A stretch of 21,049 bases of DNA from Priapulus caudatus (Eukaryota > Priapulida > Priapulimorpha > Priapulimorphida > Priapulidae). The notes below the pieces were generated by a model. It searched no databases and was not told where the DNA came from. It saw nothing but the letters and a program-made list of their open reading frames with translations. This document shows, one piece after another, positions 1-7,841 of this stretch. The translations under genes were made by a program, and so were the position numbers. The stretch lies in the NCBI RefSeq assembly GCF_000485595.1, contig NW_014579017.1:22856-43904 (forward strand), written 5' to 3'. Each line of letters starts with the position of its first letter. The first letter of the stretch is position 1.

Positions 1-38
1 AGGAGTAACGGGGTAGCTGTAAAACTTATAGTAAAAAA

Positions 39-57
39 GCGTAAGAAATTCTTACGC
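39..57. repeat. Perfect 19-nt palindrome
   Basis: GCGTAAGAA, a single central A, then TTCTTACGC, a perfect 9-bp inverted repeat. No flanking element was recognised, so its role is unknown. Confidence 0.8.
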
Positions 58-810
58 AAATCAGCTTGTGGCAGTGGTAGAATTGAGCCAGAGCGAGAGC
101 GCCATCTGTCGTGGAGTTTGGCCAGTGGGTTGTGTAGAACCAGTGGGTTCGTTGTCATGACACCGTGACGTCACACTTCGGTACTCTCTCTCGCCGAGAG
201 TTTTCAAAAAAATCAACTTTGGAGCACACTTCTGGCTCAATGAGAACATTTCGTGATGTTTTCATACTGCAAGTATGCTCGGTGTATGCATGTAGGCTTT
301 TTGTTGCGAAGTTTTATCCAATTTAAGGATGCCTGTTCGACACGAGTTTGCACGTATGGGGAACCTGAAAAAGCTTGCGACGATAAAGACGACGCCTCCA
401 ACCATACACTAGATGACACGCACCACGAAATCTACGCGTCGATCATTGAGTCCGCGTAGACCGGAGCGACGTAACCTCCGTATTAAACACACCTCGGGGA
501 CCTGACATTTTAACAAGTAACACGAGAAATATACACGGAGGCGCGGACCGACGGACACGCACGAGCGCCCACGCAGGCTTTCATTTCTTATAGTAATGGG
601 AGTGTCGTGTATAAGCACACTGTGAAAGGCCATGCGTGTATCGTATTGCATTCATCGATCTAGAAGGCCGGAGCATTTTAAAGCATTAAAAATGCATGTT
701 ATCGCCATTCGTATTAAAATATAACCGTAGATTTCCACACGCGTCTAGCTATACCTCGATGACGAACTGTCAACCGAAAGTTCTATAGTTATACAGTTAT
801 ATGCTATATA

Positions 811-879
811 CATAAAAATAAAGTTGATCTCAGTTAGATCCAAAATAAGTTATACATACTTATTATCTTTATTTTTATG
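811..879. repeat. Nested inverted repeats (13-bp arms around a 7-bp stem)
   Basis: CATAAAAATAAAG at 811-823 is exactly complementary to CTTTATTTTTATG at 867-879. Between them AATAAGT (844-850) pairs with ACTTATT (858-864). The arms contain AATAAA on the plus strand at the left and on the minus strand at the right. A weaker match (CTATAGTT) continues outside. It may be a small foldback element or chance AT-rich structure. Confidence 0.6.
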
Positions 880-1126
880 TGAACTATAGAGATCCGATGA
901 AATTATTCAATCATATATGCGATATGGTTACGTGCTTCATTTTGGGTAACACGCGTGCAAACCATGTCGGTCATGATTCATTTATCAGTCTCATGTCCAC
1001 GCTAAGAGCATCTTAGGTAATATGCTCTGAAAATCAATTGCGCGAGATGCTCACGGATAATATACAAGCGTCACGTTTAGATGCGCATACAGTGACACGG
1101 CCTGACACACATACGTGCGCGCACGC

Positions 1127-1128
<2 letters not shown>

Positions 1129-1209
<81 letters not shown>

Positions 1210-1262
1210 TGTGTGTGTGTGTGTCGCGCGCGCGCGCGCGCTACACACACACACACACACAC
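1129..1262. repeat. Compound (TG)n-(CG)n-(CA)n microsatellite palindrome
   Basis: About 48 TG dinucleotides with one phase slip at 1202-1203, then about 8 CG units (1225-1241), TA, then about 10 CA units. The left arm is the reverse complement of the right arm. Nearly the whole 134 bp alternates purine and pyrimidine. Open frames across it translate only as Cys-Val or Thr-His runs and are not genes. Confidence 0.95.
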
Positions 1263-1808
1263 AGGTATTGCTAATATGGTGATTGCTCAAACCAGACTGA
1301 TGATACAGTTAGTGAGGGCTGGCTACACACTGCAACCAGGGGGTGGAGGAGCGTTTTATCTTGGAAAGTATGCAACCTTGTAATGAGCAATTAACAGTGT
1401 GCGTGCGTGCGTGCGTGCGTGTGTGCGTGTGTGGTTTTCTGAAACCAACTTCAACTTGAAACTAAATCAAAACAGGCATCGGCACTGGCTAGGTGGGCGT
1501 GTCAGACACCGGGAGAAAGATGCGTTCTAACGAAACCCTGTACTGCGTATGAGCCAGTAGACTTTCATATCTATGGCACAGCTGCTTCGAACCCCCCTCC
1601 GTCTCTGTGAGAGTGAGTAGACGTATGACCTGCAACAATTGCGTTCTAATGACCCCCCCCCACCACCTGCGTTAGACAGAGCTGACGTCACAGCTAATGC
1701 ATCGGCTGCCTTTTCTTGAAATCCCGTGCTTGGCTAGCGAGCAATTTTTCTGCTATATATGCCCGAAACTTCATGAAATTTCATTCAATGCAGAATTAGA
1801 GGATTTGT
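1263..1808. other. Intron sequence left of GRK exon d
   Basis: No exon recognised. It contains a (GTGC/GTGT) microsatellite at 1397-1434, an 8-9 C run near 1653 and a CRE-like TGACGTCA at 1683-1690 framed by AGCTG...CAGCT. Confidence 0.6.
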
Positions 1809-1814
1809 ACTTAC

Positions 1815-1866
1815 TTGAATATTAAGCTCCAAGTTCTTCCACTGGCAATACCTTGTGTATTTGTCA
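1815..1866 (-). CDS. GRK2: GRK2/3 exon d, end of RH domain and linker to kinase (52 bp, phase 2-0)
   Basis: The exon starts after acceptor ...ATGTTACAG (AG at plus 1868-1867) with the single base T that completes the Ser codon of exon c. It ends in CAA just before donor GTAAGT (plus 1814-1809). It encodes [17 protein letters not shown]. This is nearly the GRK2-subfamily signature DKFTRFCQWKNVELNIH, immediately upstream of LTMNDFSVHRIIGRG, where the kinase domain begins. The next exon should open with that segment; I could not find it between 1 and 1814, so the intron is at least 1.8 kb and the kinase domain lies beyond the left edge. It is separated from exon c by 2.2 kb of intron. Confidence 0.94.
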
Positions 1867-4800
1867 CTGTAACATATCAAGGTTAACTATCAAGGTTAGT
1901 ATTAATAGGTGAAAATATAATCACTGTATGTCTGTGTGTGTACAAAATCCCTTACAAATTTTTTAATCTTACCACAGTAAGATATAATAAGGTCAGCAGT
2001 AAATAATACATTAGACTAGCAGTATAATTTACTCTTAAAGTCATTACGTCACCGTAAATAATAACAAGTGCTGCAGAGCGACAGGGCTCATCTGGTGTCT
2101 GGTGTTCTGCTGATAAATTCATTTGTGCATAGCAAGACGTCCTATACATACGTTCATTTCTAACCCAAAAAAACAACATTTCAAACTAGTGTAATAAAAT
2201 TCCGATAGATGGCGGGCCGCTATCAAAGGCATCATTGCATCGATCAGGCAAAGCATTGCAGCAATGGCAGCTGTCAGTGTGACGACGGATTGCAAAAAGC
2301 AGGAGCAAATAATTACCATATTATTACTATACATAACGTGCGTTCTATGGTGTCAGGTAATAAGGTACATTAAACCCCTTGCGAGGCACATCTGGCTCAT
2401 TAAAAAATAGCTCAATGGTTGATACAACCAAAGCAGCTCGTGCAAGATTACAATTTACAGCAATATACGATAGCAAATATCTGTAAACTAATTTCAGTAC
2501 AAGGTAGGCCAGTGATTAGTGGACCGAATAAGCTCAAGAACGTACACACTTGCGTCTATATTGGTGCCAAAATTTGATGAGAAAATTAAGTCTGGGAAAT
2601 CTGCAGCCTCACTCCTGGGTAATTATTTGAGTGCTAGTGACTGTATTCCAACTATTCATAATGTACACTACAGAATCTCATATATAAGTCATCTCATTAT
2701 CTCCTAAGTAAGCGTTGTTCAAGTAAGAGCTATGTGTGGAATTTCACTGTAAAATGGGAGCTTTCCACAACCACAGGTACTCGCCAACACAGTTGAGAAA
2801 CAAATCAATGTTTAACCCTCCTCTTGAGGGTCAAAAGGTTATCCGACACTTACTCTTCGCATGTCAGCAGAAAGTACATTTCATGGTACTTTCAATAAAA
2901 CCATAAAAATGCTAGGTCACCGCTGAAACAAAAAAGTTTTTCAATCGCTCCGTCAGACCATGTCCTCAGAAAATGTCTAAAATCTACCCTGTACCCCCTT
3001 GACCTTTGACCTGTGACCTCCAATTTCGGCACAGTGATGGCTTTTCCTACCATGATGCTATACAACGACTATCACGAGCCTAGGTCGAGCCGTTTAGATT
3101 TGTGCCGCAATTCTGCATTTCCTCCCTATACCTTAAGTTAAGGAGGGAATGTTCCCCTTCTTTTACACCTCTTGACCTTTGACCTTTGACCCCCCAGCTT
3201 CGACATCCCAACTCGTTTTGACGATACCCCCAACGTCCCGAATATCGTGACCGTACGTCAAGCGGTTAAGATTTGTGCCCAACTGTTGACGGACGGACGC
3301 ACGGACGGACGGCCGGACGGACGGACGCACGGACGATCATGCGATTCTACAAGCTGCATCTGACTACGTCAGATGAGCTAAAAAATAATAAAAATATTTC
3401 CACTTTTTCACAAAATATAAGTAATTCTGTTCACATTTTATGGTTAAATTGCTGCATTATACTTCCTATTTTACTATATTGTTCGATGTGAACATACACT
3501 CGTGACCCATACATAGCCCATAGCAAGCAATTAATGTTGAGAACATTAATTCAAATCGTCCAGGTTTTTTTGGATTTTTAACTAGTTGAGAAACAATCTT
3601 CTCATGTAAGAATTTGACGATTTGTTTAGTTGTTAGTTCTTACTTTTAATGTAAAAAATTGCTTCTTTTTTTTACAAATTTTACCATAGAAAATTCGTGA
3701 CGTAGTCCCTTTAATAGCATGTTTGGATAGTTAATTCAACCTGAGTGTTAGTTCATAAATACGCAGCTATCTGTGGTAACTATGTTACGGCTTTCCTTCA
3801 TGCACTATGCTGAGACGATCTAATAGTATCTACAGATACTAAACTATAATCAAAGTAAATCATCTATATGCTGTCTCTATGAGGAGTAAAATGATACAGG
3901 TAACATACTAACAACAATAACGTCTAATTATTTTACTCTTGTCGCTATGTATGATTGCTAAGTCCAAGACTCCTCAGGACCCCTCGACACACATGTGCAA
4001 ATAAATACATCTTATTTCCTTCTGCGCCTGTACTGCCCCTACCCGACACACACACCCGAGTGCTTACCTTTCTAAAAATTTCTTAAAAATTCGTCCTGTC
4101 AATGAACTAAAGATTTCTTCGAGGTATGGCTGGAGAACAAAAAACACGAGTTAAGAAAAATCATTATCACAGAATCATCAAATGACAACGCTCAACACGG
4201 AGGTCATCAAAGGTCAACACGCACCAACGTACGCAAGCTAATATAACCCATTACTTACACCCAGCGTCCGCATTCGTTTTGCATCTGCTATACAAACTGC
4301 ACGCGTGATTTCGCACGCGATTTTAAATTGCCAGCGCGGCGAGTATGTGAAGCCGTGTGACTGATCTGTAGGTCAGTACGTAGTGCTGGTAACCAGTATC
4401 GGTGGGTGCGGGGTAGGTAGCAAAGGCATCACTCACGCACGTGACACAAACTCACGATAACGATGCTGTGATCATAGGAGGAGGAGGAAGAGGAGGAGGA
4501 GGAGGAGGAGGAGGAGGAGGAAGAGGAGGCGAGGGAAAAGGCAGAGGTGAGAGAGAAGGAGGAGGGAGAAGGAGGAGCCAAGGGAGAAGGCGGAGGAGGA
4601 GGCAAGGGAGGAGGAGGCAAGGGTGAAGGAGGAGGCAAGGGAGAAGGAGGAGGCAAGGGAGAAGGAGGAGGCAAGGGAGAAGGTAGTGCGTATTGCTTTA
4701 ATCACCTCCACTTCTCACGAGTTATATCTTCGCAGGCGATTATCTAGTCTGCAGGACGTGGCGACTCTCTACAGGGAGTGTGGTGATAGAGGGACGTGGC

Positions 4801-5291
4801 GCCCGTCTATCTGCAGCGCGGCTCTTACCTTAAAGAGATCTGAGGGAAACTGATTCTTCAGTAGAATCGTCTGTACATGTGAAACTGCCTCCTTGGAATA
4901 TCCCTAGAGGAAGCAACGAGCACAGAACACTGCGTTATCAATAGGTGCCGCTCCACATGCAAGCGTATGCCGCTCCAGGTAATTATCATACAGTAACAGT
5001 AACACCCCGTGCTACGGTTATTCTCATTATTAGTCCGTACGTAATTTGTAAAGTACGAAATACTAAAATCGGGATACGAATCGTAATTTCATTTTAACAG
5101 AATCTTTTCAAAGCAATGAGTGGGATTTTTCTACCAAACCCTCACCCTTCCCCTTCCCTCTCCCTGCAAAGCGTACAGGCATCACTTACGTGAGCGTGGG
5201 CGAGCAGCTCTCTCATGACGTACTTATCGTAGATCTCCCTCGCCACCTTCCTTCTCTCCTCCGTCGTCTCCATCTTCTCAAACTTCTTTAT
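1815..5291 (-). CDS. GRK2: GRK2/3-type G-protein-coupled receptor kinase, partial gene, four internal exons
   Basis: Serine/threonine kinases of this subfamily phosphorylate agonist-occupied GPCRs at the plasma membrane. Their N-terminal RGS-homology domain binds Galpha-q, and their C-terminal PH domain binds Gbeta-gamma and lipid. Four minus-strand exons (5190-5291, 4829-4903, 4068-4129, 1815-1866) join to 291 nt, 97 codons, in a single frame. The product follows vertebrate GRK2 from about residue 89 to about 185 without a gap (family sequence recalled, not aligned by software). All four donors are GTAAG-type and all four acceptors end in AG. Diagnostic segments are [36 protein letters not shown] and [11 protein letters not shown]; the last marks GRK2/3 rather than the GRK4/5/6 branch. 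Introns are 286, 699 and 2201 bp. The roughly 88 N-terminal residues and everything from the kinase domain onward are not visible in the window. Most invertebrates have a single GRK2/3 gene (Gprk1 in flies), so it is probably a 1:many orthologue of vertebrate GRK2 and GRK3. Confidence 0.93.
1867..2999. other. GRK intron between exons c and d, first half
   Basis: AT-rich unique-looking sequence. I see no exon, RNA gene or clear transposon. The short ORFs near 2119-2334 and 2519-2707 have no recognisable motif. Confidence 0.6.
3000..3345. repeat. Diverged tandem repeat (about 173-bp unit) with TGACCTTTGACC heads, ending in a GGAC run
   Basis: Two diverged copies start at 3000 and 3173, each with TGACCTTTGACC. 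Each continues through a C/T-rich segment to a shared block ending AGATTTGTGCC (near 3095-3110 and 3268-3278). The second copy runs into a (GGAC)n tract at 3288-3335. This combination is familiar to me from interspersed repeats in marine invertebrate genomes, but I cannot name the family. Confidence 0.7.
3288..3335. repeat. (GACG)n tetranucleotide microsatellite
   Basis: Runs of GACGGACG with occasional GCAC and GGCC substitutions. It is the downstream part of the interspersed repeat at 3000-3345. Confidence 0.85.
3352..3379. repeat. Strong hairpin at the presumed 3' end of the repeat
   Basis: CATCTGAC, loop TAC, GTCAGATG is a perfect 8-bp stem. It extends by AGCT/AGCT across one bulged G. 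It is followed directly by AAAAAATAATAAAAAT. A terminal hairpin next to CTAA resembles Helitron 3' ends; the A-rich tail could instead mark a SINE or LINE-like end. Confidence 0.6.
3380..4061. other. GRK intron between exons c and d, second half
   Basis: AT-rich with no exon or RNA gene seen. It contains a perfect 10-bp stem hairpin at 3529-3551 (AATTAATGTT, GAG, AACATTAATT). Confidence 0.6.
4068..4129 (-). CDS. GRK2: GRK2/3 RH-domain exon c (62 bp, phase 0-2)
   Basis: The exon follows a strong acceptor with a T-rich tract, ...GTTCTCCAG (AG at plus 4131-4130), and precedes donor GTAAGC (plus 4067-4062). It encodes 20 full codons starting PYLEEI and containing GRIFKKFLE, plus two bases (AG) of a split Ser/Arg codon. 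GRK2 has [21 protein letters not shown] at this point, so Ser is expected once the split codon is completed by exon d, and the first base of exon d (T) does give AGT = Ser. The exon is much more AT-rich than exons a and b. The middle (IFSSLT) diverges from vertebrates, but the anchors at both ends are clear. Confidence 0.92.
4201..4216 (+). promoter_or_regulatory. DR4-like nuclear receptor element (candidate)
   Basis: AGGTCA, four bases, AGGTCA, two perfect consensus half-sites with DR4 spacing, in the intron between GRK exons b and c. Sequence match only; function is unproven. Confidence 0.3.
4476..4683. repeat. 208-bp near-continuous purine tract (GGA repeats)
   Basis: The tract begins as (AGG)n and passes into at least four copies of an 18-bp unit around GGAGGCAAGGGAGAAGGA (about 4613-4683). 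Only a few C or T interrupt the purines. In the GRK transcript it is a CU-rich tract about 145 nt downstream of exon b. Open frames are Gly/Arg/Glu or Ser/Pro low complexity and are not genes. Confidence 0.9.
4829..4903 (-). CDS. GRK2: GRK2/3 RH-domain exon b (25 codons, phase 0-0)
   Basis: The exon lies between acceptor ...TTCCTCTAG (AG at plus 4905-4904) and donor GTAAGA (plus 4828-4823). It encodes 25 residues, beginning [15 protein letters not shown] and ending QFPSDLFK. This matches the family segment FSK.A.EHVQ..L.KKQ.P.DLFQ that directly follows exon a in GRK2. Phase 0 at both ends makes it a clean in-frame continuation. A leucine aligned with GRK2 L136, another recalled Galpha-q contact, is conserved. 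It lies 286 bp downstream of exon a and was too short and broken by stops to show as a long ORF. Identification rests on collinearity with both neighbouring exons and on good splice sites. Confidence 0.93.
5190..5291 (-). CDS. GRK2: GRK2/3 RH-domain exon a (34 codons, phase 0-0)
   Basis: This is the first visible exon in transcript order. It begins after ...CCCGGCAG (acceptor AG at plus 5293-5292) and ends before the consensus donor GTAAGT (plus 5189-5184). It encodes 34 residues starting [13 protein letters not shown] and ending ELLAHAH. Vertebrate GRK2 has IKKYEKLETEEER...REIFDSYIMKELLACSH here. Positions recalled as the Galpha-q contact face of GRK2 (R106, D110, M114, L118) are all kept as R, D, M and L at exon residues 18, 22, 26 and 30, while F109 is a conservative Tyr. 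Galpha-q binding is therefore plausibly retained (inference). Open frame continues on both sides into the introns, but that flanking translation does not resemble the family, so the splice sites set the exon limits. Confidence 0.95.
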
Positions 5292-5718
5292 CTGCCGGGC
5301 AGAGAGGTGGCAAATGATCAATATTTTGCGAAACATCGGGACTGTTTCTGCATCGCGATTCAAGTGCATGCATGCAAAATAACAAAGCATAATAAATAAA
5401 TAAATAAATTATATTTATATATACATACAGTCATATGTACGAACATACACGTATATATGTATAGGTACATATATGATATCCCTCCCTATTATCTACTTCT
5501 GATATATATATTATGCATAACTTTATGTAATAACGCACTCACGCACGCACACACGTTGATAATTGACATGCGTGTGCGCATGATCGCAAATATCAAGCCA
5601 TCCGGCATTCGCGAGGGCTGGCTATTCATGCTGGTCAAAATCTACAAGGAGAGAGAGAGAGAGAGAGAGATGCGAAATCAATGGGCAGCTATTAGCGCAG
5701 AAGAGATCAGCAGCCACA
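5292..5718. other. Intron upstream of GRK exon a
   Basis: No further GRK exon was found. It contains a short (AATA)n at about 5389-5409, AT-rich sequence, and a (GA)11 tract at 5649-5670. Confidence 0.6.
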
Positions 5719-5901
5719 TATACAGAGCGGCTCTACAGTCCCTATACAGAGCGGCTCTACGGTCCCTGTACAGAGCGGCTCTACAGTCCCTGTATACAGA
5801 GCGGCTCTACAGCCCCTATACAGAGCGGCTCTACAGTCCCTGTACAGAGCGGCTCTACAGCCCCTGTACAGAGCGGCTCTACAGCCCCTGTACAGAGCGG
5901 G
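5719..5901. repeat. 24-bp minisatellite, 8 copies
   Basis: TACAGAGCGG starts at 5721, 5745, 5769, 5795, 5819, 5843, 5867 and 5891, so the period is 24 with a single 26. Each unit reads TACAGAGCGGCTCTACAG followed by (T/C)CCC(C)TG or TA. AGAGC-G-GCTCT inside each unit, flanked by CTGT and ACAG, can form a 9-bp stem. Because 24 is divisible by 3, the array keeps a frame open (YRAALQSL-type octapeptide, 5457-5921), but nothing else supports coding. Confidence 0.93.
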
Positions 5902-6161
5902 CGGGTGTTCACAGCAGCTAGCAAAAAGCCGCGTGCAAGCGGCCGCTACACGTGGCGCGCCCCGGAAGCATTCGTGTGTAATTGGTAAGATGTTTTTGGT
6001 TTGGCTAGCGGGCTACAAGAGTGACCTAGATCTGGTGACATGGCCTTGGCCTGACTTTCAACCTGTGTCTATCCTCGGCTGATTTCTGTCTGCCGGAACT
6101 AGTTAGTATAGTAGTCACTGGCTTGCGTAACCGCTAAACACTGTCAATGCAGGGAGTTTGG
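5902..6161. other. Unique sequence, no gene seen
   Basis: Moderate-GC sequence between two arrays. Neither strand gives a GRK exon or another recognisable protein. Confidence 0.55.
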
Positions 6162-6521
6162 CCTCCCTCTCCCTCTCCTTCCCCCTACCCCTACCTCTCC
6201 CCCCCCCTCTCTGGTGTCTCCTCTGCTCTGTCTCTGTCGGCGCTCCTCTCTCTCTCTCTCTCTCTCTCTCCTCTTCCTCTCCTCTCCTCATCCTCTCCCT
6301 CTCCTCTCCTCTCCTCTCCTCTCCTCTCCTCTCCTCTCCTCTCCTCTCCTCTCCTCTCCTCTCCTCTCCTCTCCTCTCCAGTCTCCTCTCCTCTCCTCCT
6401 CTCCTCGCCTCCCTCTCCTTCTCCTCTCCTCTTCCTCTCCTCTCCTTCCTCTCCTCTCCTTCCTCTCTCTCCTGCTCCTCTCCTCTCCTCTCTCTCTCCT
6501 CTCCCTCTCCCTCCTCTCCCT

Positions 6522-6590
<69 letters not shown>

Positions 6591-6668
6591 ATCTCTGTAT
6601 GTGTGTGTATGTGTGTCTTTCTCTCTATATATATATCTGTATCTCTCTCTCTCCCTCTCTCTCTCTCG
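6162..6668. repeat. 500-bp polypyrimidine tract: (CT)n, (CTCTC)n and derivatives
   Basis: Almost pure C/T on the plus strand. A regular pentanucleotide block TCTCC lies at about 6298-6378. A long (CT)n lies at about 6528-6586, then TGTG/TATA interruptions and more CT. Four overlapping frames stay open across it with Ser-Leu-Pro or Arg-Glu content; these are low-complexity artefacts. Confidence 0.95.
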
Positions 6669-6834
6669 TCCGGTAAAAATGAGTATGTAACAGAAAACTA
6701 AACTTCGTTCAGCAGCTACCGCCGATACCGCTTCCGACAGCGACGTGACATGTCTGCCGCTTACTCTAGCCCGACTGTTTGACTTTACGTCCCTGTATCC
6801 ACAACCGCCTTCTCCCGTGTAGCCGCGTCAAGGC
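6669..6834. other. Short unique segment between arrays
   Basis: No feature recognised. Confidence 0.5.
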
Positions 6835-6836
6835 AT

Positions 6837-7165
6837 GCACGCACGCACGCGCTGCCTGAGCCTCTACACAGCAGCGCGGACGCACACACGCACGCACGCA
6901 CGCACGCACGCACGCACACGCACGCACGCGCTGCCTGAGCCTCTATACAGCAGCACGCACGCACGCGCTGCCCGAGCACGCACGCACGCACGCACGCACG
7001 CACGCGCGCACGCGCTGCCGAGCCTCTACACAGCAGCGCGCGAGCACGCACGCGCTGCCCGAGCCTCTACACAGCAGTGCGCGCGCACGCACGCACGCAC
7101 GCAAGCACACGCACGCACGCGCTGCCCGAGTCTCTACACAGCAGCGCGCGAGCACGCACGCGCGC
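6837..7165. repeat. (ACGC)n array interrupted by a hairpin-forming module
   Basis: ACGC tetranucleotides alternate with five or six copies of a ~30-bp module GCGCTGCC(C/T)GAGCCTCTACACAGCAGCGCG. In the first copy CGCGCTGC (6848-6855) pairs perfectly with GCAGCGCG (6871-6878). Other copies begin near 6927, 6965, 7010, 7049 and 7118, some truncated. It ends at a single N at 7166. Frames encode only Ala/Arg/Cys/His low complexity. Confidence 0.92.
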
Positions 7166-7166
7166 N

Positions 7167-7505
7167 CCTAGCAACCATCGTCACAGCATCCACCTCCTAG
7201 CAACCATCATCACAGCATCCACCTCCTAGCAACCATCATCACAGCATCCACCTCCTAGCAACCACCATCACAGCATCCACCTCCTAGCAACCATCGTCAC
7301 AGCATCCACCTCCTAGCAACCATCATCACAGCATCCACCTCCTAGCAACCATCGTCACAGCATCCACCTCCTAGCAACCATCGTCACAGCATCCACCTCC
7401 TAGTAACCATCGTCACAGCATCCACCTCCCAGCAACCATTGCCACAGCATCCCTCTCTTAGCAACTACGATCATATCCGCTTCATAAGCTACCATCGTCA
7501 CAGTG
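7167..7505. repeat. 29-bp minisatellite, about 11-12 copies
   Basis: The unit is CTCCTAGCAACCATC(A/G)TCAC plus AGCATCCAC. Nine or so copies are nearly identical from 7167 to 7440, and two to three decayed copies follow to 7505. Repeats are contiguous with no spacers, so this is not CRISPR. It starts immediately after an assembly N. Confidence 0.95.
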
Positions 7506-7730
7506 GAGAACACGCCTGAATAATGTCAAAACCAACGTTTCGATCGTACCCTGAAAGATCAACATAGAACCGGAGCTTCAAAAATATTTCCGCTTATATT
7601 GCGAAGAACACTGCATCAACGCAACGTTTATTAAATATTTGTCAAGTCAATATACGCATTGCAGTTGCTGCTGTGCCTAACCAAAAGCATACATACGAAC
7701 ACGCGCATGTACACCTCCACGCACATACAC
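7506..7730. other. Unique sequence, no gene seen
   Basis: AT-balanced sequence without a recognisable exon or RNA gene. Confidence 0.5.
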
Positions 7731-7840
<110 letters not shown>

Positions 7841-7841
7841 N

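Larger units (their letters stand above)
1..1128. other. Intronic or flanking sequence without a recognisable gene
   Basis: Both strands were read for the expected next GRK exon (LTMNDFSVHRIIGRG...) and for other coding signals; nothing convincing was seen. Short ORFs here have no family resemblance. The stretch holds small palindromes at 39-57 and 811-879 and a full CRE-like TGACGTCA at 166-173. By position it is most simply part of the GRK intron downstream of exon d. Confidence 0.6.

Noticed and set aside
5142-5390. The whole 82-codon minus ORF taken as a protein
   Set aside because: Only 5190-5291 matches GRK. The flanking translation lies outside clear AG/GT splice sites and is intron.
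6115-6701. Long Ser/Leu/Pro or Arg/Glu ORFs on both strands
   Set aside because: They are translations of a CT/GA microsatellite, open in several frames at once; no coding signal.
7167-7505. 29-bp repeats considered as a CRISPR array
   Set aside because: The repeats are directly contiguous with no unique spacers, no cas genes exist, and the DNA is eukaryotic with spliced exons.
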